From: Hsuehochloa calcarea
Lineage: Eukaryota > Streptophyta > Magnoliopsida > Poales > Poaceae
Reading direction: 5' to 3'
Assembly: GCA_036346395.1 (NCBI GenBank)
Contig: CM070599.1
Coordinates: forward strand, 28,883,232 to 28,947,231
DNA length: 64,000 nucleotides
Both the position numbers and the translations under genes were made by a program. This document shows, piece after piece, positions 32,522-44,580 of this stretch (its first letter is position 1; the number at the start of each line of letters is the position of its first letter). The notes under the pieces were generated by a model. It ran no database searches. It worked only from the letters and a program-made list of their open reading frames with translations, and was not told the origin of the DNA.

Positions 32522-34244
32522 GGAGCGTAATTGAAGTATGTGTTTTTGATGGAAAAAAATCATTGAGCATAATAAGTTGTTAGGGTTCTTAGAAACTAAC
32601 CACTCTTCATTATACATAGATCATATAGTTGCTTGCCACTATTATTACACTATTAGTTATTTTTTTCTAAATTGTATGCATGCATATGTACTTCTATTTA
32701 ATCTCAAGCAATACGTTGATTATGTATGCATCAAATTATCCTATTAGTTTACATAGTATAATGTATTAGAGTATCTTGCTCACGCATACACCGATGCACC
32801 ATGGTCGATCTACCTTGAACTTATTTTCCCTCACACGGCGGCTACCCCACCAAACTGTGTGGCTTTTATCTCTTCTCGCCGTCATAGTTTTTTTCTTCAA
32901 CCTTCAACAGTAAGCCCAAATCTTGATCGATCCGTCTTAGTTGTTGCCTCTTCTAATGCAATACTTTACCATATAGTAATCTTCCACTTCTCCCCAATTA
33001 TTTCTTAATGCTAACCATTGTGACATCATCATGCATATACAAGCAACTGTTGCCGATCCCAACTAGGGACACGTGTCACGCTCTCTTCAGTGACCCTGAG
33101 AATATTCTCAATGGCTACGTCATCTCTACTCTAAGCTTTTTGCTCATTTTCATATGTACGTCCACGCTTCTATTCGTACAGATTCATGCATGTACATAAG
33201 CATGCATGATATTATACATGCTCGACATTCTCTTCTCTCGTGTCAGTCGCTCATCTTCTTCGACGCTGGCCAACTCAACGTTATGACTTTCTCAGTGACC
33301 GTGGGACCTACCATCTTCACTAATGTTAGCATGTCGGCTTTAGTCATTGTCTAACGATATGGATAATATTTTTGTTATCATCGGTGACAATGTGCCCCTC
33401 ACCAGTGATGGTACACTCCTAGCTACCCGATAACCCCATATCGTCCAAAGCTCGTCTTCAATGCAAAACTTCATCTCCTCTTTGTCGGGGCTTTCCCATC
33501 ATCGAGCTTCTTTGGTCACTGACTTCTTCAATAGTTGACATTTACCACTTGTCATCGTGACCCTTGGCTCCTTTAATACTGTACTTTCAATTCAATGGCT
33601 CCGGCGAGCAGCACGATATTGTCCTCATCTCTGTCGCCACCACCTTGGCTCTTCACTTCCCCGTGGATCAATGTCTTGTAGGACAGTTCGATGCCATTGC
33701 ACACTTTCGTGGTCTCTTCCGACACTATTCATACAATCATCGTTATAACTTGTATTTTTAATCAAAATTTTAGATATTTATTATTTTTATTCCATAGGAA
33801 ACAATAATAGAATCACATGACTTTGAGAGTGAACATGGTGGCTTCTTTTATGTCTCCTCCAATACTATTTGTGTCATCCTTGTTATAACTTTTATTTTTA
33901 TTCAACACATCAATTATTTTTATTGGATTTCGTATACAAATTAAATTGCTAAATTTATTTAATTTATTTAGAATTTTAGTTATTTGGGGATTTTATTTTG
34001 GAATACGTATGGAAATAAAATTGCAAAATTTACATTTTTATTCTGAATTTTATTTCTTTTTTCTTGGAATTTATATCTGAATCAATTACTAATTTTCTTA
34101 ATTTTTATTCTGAAATATAGTTATTTAGGTATTTTATTTTTGAATTCCGATTTGAAATCAATTTGTTTATTTTATTTTATTTTTATTCAGGATTTCTATT
34201 ATTTTTTGTTGTATTTCGTATACAAATATATTTGCCAATTATTG
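32522..34244. other. No gene seen; AT-rich, with tandem repeats at the end
   Basis: No credible frame. The segment 33880-34230 consists of about four diverged units of roughly 85-100 bp built from a tttattttggaattcgtat(a/g)aaat motif. Two related pieces containing gttataacttttatttttat lie at 33742 and 33883. Confidence 0.4.
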
Positions 34245-35214
34245 TGATTGATAACTATCGATTTTGGTGGAGGTGACTTTCGCGGTCCAACTACAACCGT
34301 ACGATGACGCTTGCGCCTTAGCAACCGTTGAACCAACTCCGAGATGTTATTGACCTTGCTGGAAGCGCGATCAACCTGAACACGAAGTTCAATCCCTGCG
34401 AGCAATCAAAAAACTAGCAAGAATAAGATGTAGGCAATCTGATATTGCGAATAAGATTGTATTGTATATGGTATTGAAAAACAAAGAAAGAATCTCGAAG
34501 GCTGTCTTGACAGGTAGTCGTCCGACACATTTGAAAAATAGAAGTTTGCACAATGGCTAAACTTAAACTCAACGAAATCTAAGTTCTAGCAAAGGGAGGC
34601 GACGGCTCCTATATGGGGATACAACCAGGGTGGCGTCCAGGGAAGTAGACGCACGCTCCTAGGGTTACAAGGCTCATGGGCCCAAGTGGAGGTAGCGTAG
34701 CACCCTTTTGACTCGGGCTCAGAAATAGATATGGACTATTTTGATAATTATGGTCGGCTCGAATGGAATTTGATGATGAGGTTAGATCCGTTGGAAAGTA
34801 GACTTGATAAGCTTTCCATGAAGTCCTAGAACGTTCCAAACGGAGTCCGTATGAAGAAGTTACGGTCATTTAAACTTAGTATTGTCGCGGCAGTCCGAAT
34901 CCGAATCCAGAACGAGCCCAACTCAAACTCTTACTTGACTCGGATCCAAAGTGACGTGGTCACCTCTATTATGCCTTCCATACATGTCCATAACTCCACA
35001 TGCCTCTCCTTCATCTTTTTTCATGTTCCTAAGCACAATTAAATCACTTGCATTAGGTAGCGGTCTATTCTTAGTAATGTATAAACCTAGGAACGAATTC
35101 ACCTGATAATTAAGTTAGCGAGCACGAGCTCGAGTAAGTGGTCCTTGTAACACTTGCTGTGGATGAGTTGTGTATGTAGACACGGTTATATCCATATGAG
35201 GGATGTCCTCATCA
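34245..35214 (-). mobile_element. Isolated gypsy LTR (TGATGAGGACATCC type)
   Basis: On the minus strand it begins TGATGAGGACATCC at 35214, the same start as the 7.6-kb gypsy element. About 120 bp later it reads G-P-L-T-R-A-R-A-R, then LNYQVNSFL, the integrase tail that these elements carry across the LTR border. The other end contains gaacttcgtgttcaggttgatcg, typical of such LTR 3' ends. No target duplication or PBS could be found, so it may be a truncated or rearranged copy. It belongs to a sister family, not a recent copy of the 10990-18594 element. Confidence 0.6.
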
Positions 35215-35322
35215 GGTACTTCCCTATACCCACTCTGTCGTGCTCTTCCCAGCACACACCACTTTTTTCATCCATCCAAGTCGAAATCTATTTCTGGTTT
35301 TCTTTTATTTTTAAAATAGTTT

Positions 35323-36298
35323 TGTGGATTTCATGGGGATATGCTCCAGATCTTAGGATGATGTGACAATTGGCAAAGGCGTTTACGGTTTGTCGTTTCA
35401 CGCGTTTTCGACAAAGTGTCGAGCTTCTTGGGCGGGCGGTCCGACCGGTCCTGCAATGATCCGACCGGTCCCAAATCGGTCGGACCGGCCATGTGGGGCG
35501 GTCGGACCGCAATGACCTAAAAGTTCTCGAATGGGTGGGCCAAAAATAGGTGTTGTAGGCAAGTGAGGGATCCCAATGCACTTGGTCTCATAATTTTGGA
35601 GTCTCCAAGAAGAAGTTCTATTGGTTTAAAGTTTCGAAGGTTTCGAATTTCGGGGTTGAATTTGGCTAAGTCCCAGGCGGTCCGACCGCTCACGTGTAGC
35701 GGTCCGACCGCCAAGCGATGTTGATTGCGGTCCGACCGGCTCACCCGGAGCGGTCGTGACCGGATTGACTTGAACGTCGGCCAACTTCGTGGACGATGTT
35801 GATTGGTTAGGTCAAAGTCATTGGTATCGTGGCATATGGTTTGCATGATGCATGTTTTGACTAACATGGGTCAAGTTGTGAAGAACTTGTTCCTAATTCG
35901 TGTTTGCTTGTGCGTGGTTGTGCAGGGTTGCTTGGTGGTCAACGACGGTCAACGGCGAGGAGAATCGGGACTAGACTTGGAGAGTTGAGGTCCGTAACGA
36001 TCGACGATGTCGGGTGAGGTCAACGACTCAAGCGTGATACAAGATGGACAAGGGTGACCTATTGACAAATCCATGATGCATGGTGAAGCGGTTTAGGTCA
36101 AAAGGTTAAAGACGGCGCTTTATGGCGTGCGTGTGTGACCCGCTTGTTAGTGGGCCTTAACGGAGCCCAATTGAGTCAAACCCTAGGAGTTCTATTCATA
36201 GCTTTCTAATAGCTCTGGGTGAAATTGTATTGAGTTCATAATTTGTGAAAAAGTGGCGTGCTCCTATTCACCCCCTCTAGTCGCCTTACGGTCCAACA
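35323..36298 (+). repeat. 5' LTR of the SIRE-type element
   Basis: Starts TGTGGATTTCATGG, which matches the start of the 3' LTR at 43609, and ends GTCCAACA just before the PBS. It contains about eight copies of the palindrome CGGTC(C/G)GACCG, exact or degenerate, between 35430 and 35765. The end has the attcaccccctctagtcg signature. Confidence 0.88.
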
Positions 36299-36300
36299 AG

Positions 36301-36312
36301 TGGTATCGAGCC
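36301..36312 (+). other. Primer binding site of the SIRE-type element
   Basis: TGGTATCGAGCC two bases after the 5' LTR matches the initiator tRNA-Met primer site. Confidence 0.88.
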
Positions 36313-36355
36313 GGTTAGTTCAATCTTGATCTTAACCGGTCACTGAACTTTAGCG

Positions 36356-38160
36356 ATGGATAAGTTTTCTACTAAACACGCATATCTTGATGGGCGCGAC
36401 TATGCCTATTGGAAGAATCGTATCTTGCGTCTTTCTTGAGCGAGGACAAGCTATTTGGGATGTTGTTAGAGCCCCATGGTTATTCTGAAATTGCTACACA
36501 CCTTACGTAATTCTTTTGGCTAACAACAATAAGGCTAAGAATCTTTTATATGGTGCACTTGGTAGACAAGAATATGATAGAATTTGCAATCTTTCAGCTG
36601 CGCATGAAATTTGGAACACTCTCGAAACATATCATGAGGTTCGTCCCAAATCAAAAGGTCGCCAAGCAGTTTACAAGCGTGAATACAATAAATTCGAGAT
36701 CGTCTGGAGAGAGCATCGATGACATTTCGATCGCTTTAATAAAGTAATCAATCAAATGAAAATTGTGATATTGAATATTCTCAATCAGAAAATACCACCC
36801 ATCTCTTGTTGCAATCAACACCAAGGAGTGGGAGATGAAACTCTTGCTATAGAGGAAAATGTTGATCTTTCAAGTCTTACTTTAGAATTGCTTTATAGTA
36901 AACTCAAGACTCATGAAATTAAAGAGTTGATCATCCCAAGAAAGATAATTTAGCTTTGGTAGCAGATCCTCTCAAAAGGCTTTTGATGACTCTTTTGAAT
37001 CTTCTTACGGATTTTCATTTGCTTGTTTATCTGCTATTCATGAAGAGGAGCTTGAAAGTATTCTGAAGCAGAGTTGGCTCTTCTTGCTAAAAAATTCACA
37101 CGGGCCTACAATAATGTGAAACAAAAGAGAGGTGGTCCAGTGACATGCTATGAATGTGGTGAGCTCAATCATATCAGGACAAATTGCCCCAGTTGAAAGG
37201 TAAGAGCAATCATAAGGAAGGAAAGTCGACTTGGAAGAAGCCTCCTTTCAACAAATCAAGGTATGAGGCTAATAAGCTTGAAGGCTGCTCACCGGGTCCT
37301 TGCAGCTTTTGAGGATCAATCCTTGAGCAATGTGGATCAGGGAGTGAGGAGGACAAGGAGGAGGAGATCCCTCAAGGCAAAAGAAAGGAAGGCTAAAGAC
37401 TTCAACGGCATGTGCTTCATGGTGACACGGACGACATTGATGATAATGAGGTATCTTTTTCTTATGATGAGCTTTACTACTAAATATGATTCTATAGTTG
37501 AGCAATTGCTTAGTCAAGATGAAGCGCTAGAATTTGTCATGACAAAGAATAAGAAATTAGAGTCAAAGATTAACAAACTAAAAGTAGAGCTTAAAAATGC
37601 TAAGACTCTTGAACGATGAATGTTTATCTTGTCATGCTATGCATTGAAATTACCAAGTTACAATCTGCTCATAATATTTACGTACAACAACTTGAGAATG
37701 CTAGATCTGAACTAAATGAAATTAAAAGTGCTCCTTGTGAAAAATGTTTAGAATCTAGTAAATTGATTGCTTTTGATGTATTTGATTCTAGCCCTTGCAC
37801 TTCATGTTTAGAAAAAGAGCGTGAAATCAAAGATATCTTAGAAGGCTGCTAGAGTCAAATATGCTAAGCTTAAGGATAATATTAAAAATACTACTTGTGC
37901 TTCATGTTCGCTCTTAAGCTTGAAATTGCTTTGTATAAGGAGAAATCTATGGATAAAACTTGTGATGCTTGTGTTAACTTGAGAAAGAAAATGCTTACCT
38001 TCATGATACATTAGAGAAATTTTCTAAAGGTAAGAAACAATTAAACATGATTCTTGACAAGTCTAAAACTCCTTATAAGAAGCAAGGTTTAGGATTCAAT
38101 TCTTTTCAAGACAATTCAAAGCCAAAAGTCATTCAAGTCTTGGAAAAGGTTTAATTGAAT
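36356..38160 (+). pseudogene. gag of the SIRE-type element
   Basis: Starts at ATG 36356 with MDKFSTKHAYLDGRDYAYWK, the usual SIRE gag opening, and is broken by a stop within 30 codons. Later pieces include LLYGALGRQEYDRI, AHEIWNTLETYHEV and a CX2CX4HX4C zinc knuckle CYECGELNHIRTNC at 37146-37187. After that comes a Lys/Glu-rich coiled-coil region with repeated C-X2-C pairs (CEKCLES, CTSCLEKEREI), characteristic of the long SIRE gag. Many frameshifts are present. Confidence 0.85.
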
Positions 38161-38639
38161 TCAAAACCTTTGCAAAACATCTTTTAAATCTGCAGGTTTG
38201 CCCAACCTTGTATTAATTCAATGGTGCTTCTTCTAGTGGTACCAAGTACCATTGCACTTATTGCAAAAAGGTGGACATTTGATTGAATTGTTGGCGTGGG
38301 TTGAAAAATGATAGGAAAAATTTTGATAGAATTTCATTCATGCAACCTAGAGCTTCTATGAGACATGGTAACAGAAAAGAATAAACACGGATTAGGATTT
38401 TCTCTCATGCAAATCATTATGTTTCTAGATATCCTAATTCTAATATTTATCAATTGGCGATCTGGCCATTTGAGTGATGGTCAAGATCGGCCCGTTTTGG
38501 TCGCTTGATCGACGCTTGGCCTGTGTATGTCGAGCCAGCCCATGGACGATTTAAGTCTCATGTTAATTTAAACATTGCTCATAACGAATTTTAAATGAAA
38601 TCAAGGATAGTACTTCGGTTTGTATACTCCTTGCGGACG

Positions 38640-39780
38640 TGTGTCTCGATCTTGGATTCCTAAATCTTGTTTATCTAACGATATTGAGACACATCGTTCT
38701 TTGTTCCTTGATTTTGGGATTACCGTGGAAAGGGGAAGAACACGTGGTTAAATCGACTCAGGGTGTTCACGCCACATGACCGGAAACTCAAAATGGTTCA
38801 CCTCTTTCACTTGGCAGGTGATGACTTCATCACTTTTGGAGATGATACACAAGGCGAATTGAAGGCAGCAGGATCAATTAGGGTAAACAACAAATTCATT
38901 CTAAAGGATGTCGCTCTTATGGACAAGCTTAGGTATAATCTTCTTTACATTTCTCGACTTCTTGATGATGGTTATGAGACTGCTTTTTAAGAAAAATGCT
39001 TGTCGTGTGCTTGATTCTCTTTGGTGAGCTTGTGTTTGGAATCTCTAGAGTTGGTAGAATTTTGGGTGATTTTGAGAATCTCTTCTTGGATCTCTTAAAT
39101 GTTTGCTTACATCTTCTTGATTTACGGCTTTGGCATCGGCGTTTGGGCACATTGGTTTTGATCATCGACACGAGTTAGCAACCTTGATCTCATGAGAGGT
39201 TTGCCCAAACTCAAAGGCTGTCAAGGATCTTTGTATATACATACACAGGCATGGCAAACAAGTTGCCGCCTCACATCATACGTGACTATGGTTATGGTAG
39301 CGGACCGGGGCGGTTGCTTCACATGGATCTTGTTGGTCTGCTAGAGTCCGATCAATCGGTGGAAAATGGTATATTCTTGTCATAGTCGATGATCTTTCTA
39401 GATATACTTGGGTGTTCTTTCTTACTTCAAAAGATGAAGCTTTTGGTTATTTTCATGACCTTGTTCTTCGTTTGGCTTACGAGCTTCTGGTGCTTTGAGA
39501 GCGATTCGCAGTGATAATGTACGGAGTTCAAAAATGCTTCTTTTGCTTCTTTTTGTCTTTGGCGTGGTATTGAGCATCGAGTTCTCCTCTCCCGTCCCTC
39601 AACAAAATGGCGTGGTGGAAAGGAAGAATAGGACCTTAGTCGAAATGGCTGGGACGATGCTAGAGCAGTATAACACAGGAGATTTTGAATTTGAAGCTAT
39701 ACTCTTTGCTTGCCATATTACAAATCGTGTCTTTTTGAGACCTTCTTTAGGCAAGACTCCTTATGAGCCGTTTTGGTAGA
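38640..39780 (+). pseudogene. Protease and integrase of the SIRE-type element
   Basis: The retropepsin site D-S-G (38755-38763) is followed by CSRHMT and then DDFITFGDDTQGE, FILKDVALMDKLRYNLL. There is one extra A just before the active site. The integrase follows: a GAG-pre-integrase remnant near 39120-39220, IVDDLSRYTWVFFL with the first DDE residue (39370-39420), and VPQQNGVVERKNRTL with the glutamate (39595-39640), ending at GKTPYEPFW. Several stops and shifts. Confidence 0.85.
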
Positions 39781-40379
39781 AAACCCTCATTTCGCATTTT
39801 GAGTTTTTGGATCAAAATGTTTTATTCTTAAGACAGAGCAACTTAGATAAATTTGAATCAGAACGTTTGATGGGTTATTTACAGGTTATCACGCTTATTC
39901 GAGGGGTTTCGGGTTTTTATCTTGAGACTAACATTATTCGGGAGACTTGTAATGTCACTTTTGATGAGACTAGCCAGAGCTAGATCTATTGCTCTGAGAT
40001 GATTTCTGGTGTGAGATAGCATTTTTGTGGAGGAAGATGAGGACCAAGCTAATATCATTCCTTCATCTGCACTCTTTGAAAGCGCCCATCTTGATACAAG
40101 AACACCTTCGTCTACTTCACCTTGATTGAGGCTCCTGCATCTTCATCATCAGCGTGATACTGCGGAGTCGAAGAAAGCAGTATCTCACCCGGCGCTCCGC
40201 CGCATTGAGCGGCATCCTCGGAGCAGATAATAGGTAATCTACATGAGCGAGTCACTCGCTCGGTATAATGATCCAAATCTCTACTCTCATTCGGCTTTTG
40301 TTGCTTCTTTTGAACCCGCGATATATCACATGCTTTATCGATTCTAATTGGGTAAATGCCATGCATGAGGAGTTAAAAA

Positions 40380-41790
40380 TTTTTAAAAGAAACAAAGTTT
40401 GGAACCTAGTAGAACCCCTAGTGGTCATAATGTTATAGGAACCCGTTGGGTGTTTAAGAATAAACAAGGTGAGGATGGTTACGTGGTTAGAAACAAGGCG
40501 GATTAGTAGCTCGGGGTTTACCAAGTTGAGGTTAGATTTTGATGAGACATTTGCTCTGTTGCTAGACTAGAAGCCATTCGCATTACCTTGCATTTCTTGC
40601 ATCAAAGGTTTTAAATTATATCGGATGGATGTTAAAAGTGCCTTTTAAATGGTTTCATAGATGAGGAAGTGTATGTTAAGCAACCCCACGGTTTTGAGGA
40701 TCCTAAATATCAAATCGTGTTTTCAAGCTATCTAAAGCATTGTATGGTCTTAAACAAGCCCCTAGAGCACAGTATGATAGACTTAAGACCTTCTTGCTTA
40801 GAAATAATTTTGAAATGGGTAAAGTGGATAAAACTCTATTCATTCTTAGACATGACAAAGACTTCTGCTTGCTCAAATTTATGTGGATGATATTATCTTT
40901 GGTGGTTCCTCTAATGCTCTTGTTTCGGACTTTTCGACACTATGTCGGGAATTTGAGATGAGTATGATGGGAGAGCTTAATTACTTTTGGGACTTCAAAT
41001 CAAGCAATGCAAGGAAGGAACTTTCATCCATCAGACGAAGTACTGGAGATCTACTCAAGCGCTTCAACATGGGTGTTTGCAAGCCAATTTTCACTCCCAT
41101 GGCAACCATTGTTTTGGATCGGATGAGGAAGGAGAAGTCGTGGATCAGCAATCTGCGCAGCATGATCGGCTCCCCTTACGTGTTTGTGGCCTCGAGACAG
41201 GACATTCACTTCACGGTATGCCTTTGTGCAAGATTTGAGCGTCTCGAGAACTTCCCATCGCCAAGCCGTTAAGCGCATATTCGGTATTTACACTCTACCC
41301 TCTTATATGGCATTTGGTATTCTGCTCTTGACTTTGTCCATTAGAGGTTTTGATTCGATTTTGCGGTGTCGGTTAGATAGGAAGAGTACCTCGAACTGTC
41401 ACTTCCTAGGCACTTCTCTTGTATCTTGGTCCTCTAAGAAGCGGTCTTGTTGCACAATCCTTCTTTGAGCGGAGTATGTAGCTGCTTTGCTAGTTCTTTG
41501 TAGCGATTTTGTGGATAGCGTCCACTTTGAAAGATTATGGGTTAAACTTTGCTAGTGTTCCTCTTTTACGTGATAACACTTACGCTATTAATATTGCTAA
41601 AAACCCGATTGCAACATTCTAGGACTAAGCACATAGACATTCGCTTTCACTTCCTTAAAGATCATGTTGAAAAGGTAATATTGTGATGCACTTGTGAAGT
41701 CAGAAGCTCAATTGGCGGATATTCTTACCAAGCCTTTAGATCAAACAGTTTTCCTCCTTAAGAAGCGAGTTAGGGTAATTTATCCTTATG
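40380..41790 (+). pseudogene. Reverse transcriptase and RNase H of the SIRE-type element
   Basis: The copia RT has GTRWVFKNKQGEDGYVVRNK, YRMDVKSAF, DEEVYVKQPHGFEDP, KALYGLKQAPRAQYDRL and YVDDIIFGG (YVDD at 40880-40891), then EFEMSMMGELNYF. RNase H remnants include AEYVAA near 41470 and the C-terminal LADILTKPLD near 41716. The reading frame is broken many times. Confidence 0.88.
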
Positions 41791-41799
41791 GGTTGGTTT

Positions 41800-43597
41800 G
41801 AGGGAGTTTGATCTTTTCTTATCTTTCCTTGTTCTTTTGATCTTTTATTGTTCTTTTTCTGAACTTAGTGATCTCTTCGAACTTTTTAGGCTTTTAGGCT
41901 TTTTAATTGCATCTCATTGTGTCATATTGCATTCATATGAAAACTCCAACAAGTGGTATGAAAAATCCAAAAAAATACATTGTAATATAAGATTTTACTT
42001 ATTTTAAAAATTGATGAAGCTTTGCCTATTACCCTTTAGAGCTTTTGTATTTCAATTCTTGCTCAATGTCATGTCTAGTTCTTTGACTTGCTAGAATTAT
42101 CATGCTTTTACATGTGTAGCTAAGTCTTTGCTATATGAGCTAGAACCTTTTAAACAACTCAAACTAAGAAATTGCAATTTGTGGATGTTTTAGCTAGTTC
42201 TTGCAATTAGTACTCCTCTTGTGACATTGGCCTGTCAGAATTGCTTTGTTAGCTCTTTGATCTAAAATTGACCATTACTTGAGCTTTTGTGTTCTTGAGA
42301 TTCTAAAGCTGCTCATGTGAAAAATGAAAATCAAGATTGTCTTATGCTTAAATTGTGCCAAACTATTCTTACGAGGGCTTGTCAAATGACATGAACTTGG
42401 AGATAGTTTGATGAACGAACGATCTCATGGGGATTGCTTGTGAAATGACATGAACCTCAAGATTTGTCGCCCGGTAGAAGCTTAGAAAGAGTTTGTGGAT
42501 GGCTCCTAGTCGGGATCTTCTTTCTTGAGATATACCTTTAATCAACTTTTGGTCGAAGCTTAGGATGAGTTTGTGGATGGCTCCTAGTCCGGGATCTTGT
42601 CACTAAGTTAGATCATTAGTCAACTTCAATATTCAATGCAAATGAGAAAAATGTTGACAAATGAGAAAAATGTTGACAAATGGGCGTTTACAAAATATTG
42701 AGCAAAATGATTCAATACGGGACTTGATTGACTCTTAATGTGGTCTTTGTTAGATTTTTGATCTCACTTTGACATTTTGACATGGCCAATTTCACTTTAG
42801 GATCCCTGTTGATGAACTTCTTTGAATTTGAGCGTTGCTTAAATTGATCAAATCTCTTGCTTTACTTTTGAGCCTTTGTGCTTAGCTTTGATATATATGT
42901 CTTACCATGATCTTGCTAGCTATTGCTGTCGGGCTTGATATCTTTGTTTGTGCAATATTAGAGATACTAGCTTGTTCTTTTGGGTAATCTCCAAAGCTTC
43001 TTGTAATCAAAAATTGAAAAATACAAAAATTGAAGCCACTCTATTGCACTTCATGCATATTCCTCTTCATGCTTCTTTTGTTTCTGCTTCTTCCTTTATT
43101 CTATATTTATTATCTCGGATGAGAGGAAGGCGTGATACCTTGATGAATCCATTGTCAAAGGGAGAAGATGTGTTAAATGAGAAGAGAAGATGTGTTAATA
43201 AGAAGATATTTCTTTATTGGGGAGAAGTTTATACAAAGGGAAGCGAAAATTTGAAAATTGAGGATCATAGTGAGGGGAGTTCTTGAGTTGCACTCTTATT
43301 GTCTTATTGAATATTCGAACTTGAATTGCATTCTTTTATACTCACAATGATCATAGGTCAATTGAACAATTGTTCTTTCATATGGACCTCATGTGAGAAT
43401 TTTGACCCTTTTAAAATCAAAGTTTTTATGCTTTCTTTTGCCTTGTCTCACATGCCTATACTATTACGATGCCGGCTTGGTCATTTTCATTGCTTTTTCT
43501 TGCTTATGGACCAAGTTGTGCCTTTGTCGAAAACTACGAGTAAACTCGTTTTCAAACCTCTTACTTACATTTTACGGATAATTGCCAATGTGTTCAT
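41800..43597 (+). other. Post-pol spacer of the SIRE-type element
   Basis: About 1.8 kb between the RNase H end and the PPT. SIRE elements carry an env-like or untranslated region here; no clear env-like frame survives. There are small internal duplications: gagtttgtggatggctcctagtc occurs at about 42490 and 42560, and aatgagaaaaatgttgac twice in tandem near 42640. Confidence 0.6.
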
Positions 43598-43758
43598 CAA
43601 AGGGAGATTGTGGATTTCATGGGGATATGCTCAGATCTTATGATGATGTGACAATTGGCAAAGGCGTTTACGGTTTGTCGTTTCGCGCGTTTTTCGACAA
43701 AGTGTCGGGCTTCTTTGACGGGCGGTGGCCCGGTCCTTACTGCAGTGATCGGCCGGTT
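43598..43758 (+). repeat. PPT and truncated 3' LTR of the SIRE-type element
   Basis: CAAAGGGAGAT (43598-43608) is the polypurine tract. TGTGGATTTCATGGGG at 43609 starts the LTR, which matches 35323-35470 and then ends abruptly after ggccggtt near 43758, leaving only about 150 of 976 bp. Confidence 0.85.
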
Positions 43759-44404
43759 AGTTTGCTAGTTCAACATACTAGCGAGGCTCCAACCTCGACC
43801 GCCTAAATTCACTTTTCATGTTTTGAATAATATCATGGTAAATCATTACCCACATGTTAATGCATCTAAGTAAGGCTAAGCATGACACTTAGATACAGAT
43901 TTATTAACAAGTATGTACACCATTAGTTCTAAGGTGATAAAGGATAGTGTCCATTTCAAGGATGGGAAGGTTATATTCAATTATCCTTAAGGTATTAACT
44001 ATGAGCTAGAGCAACATAGTTATATAAATCGTAGCAATGCAATTTCATAATTTAAAATAATATAATTGCATTTCAAAAGAAGATGCAACATGATCAAAGT
44101 GTTGACTTGTCTTGCTCAATATTTTTATAATCATCTTACTCAATGTTTTGATAACCTCATCTTGTTCTTACTCCTGCTCGGACTGTTGCCCCTCCTGGGC
44201 TTCAAACTTTTAATTACGCGTATTACAATCGAATGCAAGAACGCTTGAATATAATCAAATAAAATCCAATAAATTTAAAGACATTCAAACCAAATGAAAC
44301 ACTTCAAATAAAAGCAAACATAGCTAACAACACCTTGAAAGAATGAAACATTACTAATGAAACTAAACCTACTTAGTGGAGTTGATTAAGGAAATATTTT
44401 AGAC

Positions 44405-44580
44405 TAAGTATATCCAAAGGAAGTTGATGAAGAAAATGCTTCAGATGAAGTATATCCTAAGGAAGTTGAGGAAAAAATACTTCAGACGAAGTATAACTAA
44501 ATGAAGTTGATGAAAGAAATACTTCAAACGGAATGAAGTACATCCAAGGATATTGAGAATGAAGAAAATACTTCAGACCA
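44405..44580 (+). repeat. About 43-bp tandem repeats
   Basis: Four diverged units with the pattern gaagtatatccaaaggaagttgatgaagaaaatacttcaga, inside the gypsy LTR tail. The units vary in length by a few bases. Confidence 0.85.

Larger units (their letters stand above)
35323..43758 (+). mobile_element. SIRE-type Ty1-copia retrotransposon, decayed, 3' LTR truncated
   Basis: Order is 5' LTR, PBS, gag with zinc knuckle, protease, integrase, RT, RNase H, a 1.8-kb post-pol region, PPT and a 150-bp remnant of the 3' LTR. Integrase before RT defines Ty1-copia. The long gag with coiled coil, the LTR end attcaccccctctag and the long region after pol fit the SIRE/Maximus lineage. Stops and frameshifts are dense, so it is an old copy. 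The left flank is AGTTT (35318-35322) and AGTTT also follows the truncated LTR (43759-43763); this may be chance. Confidence 0.88.
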
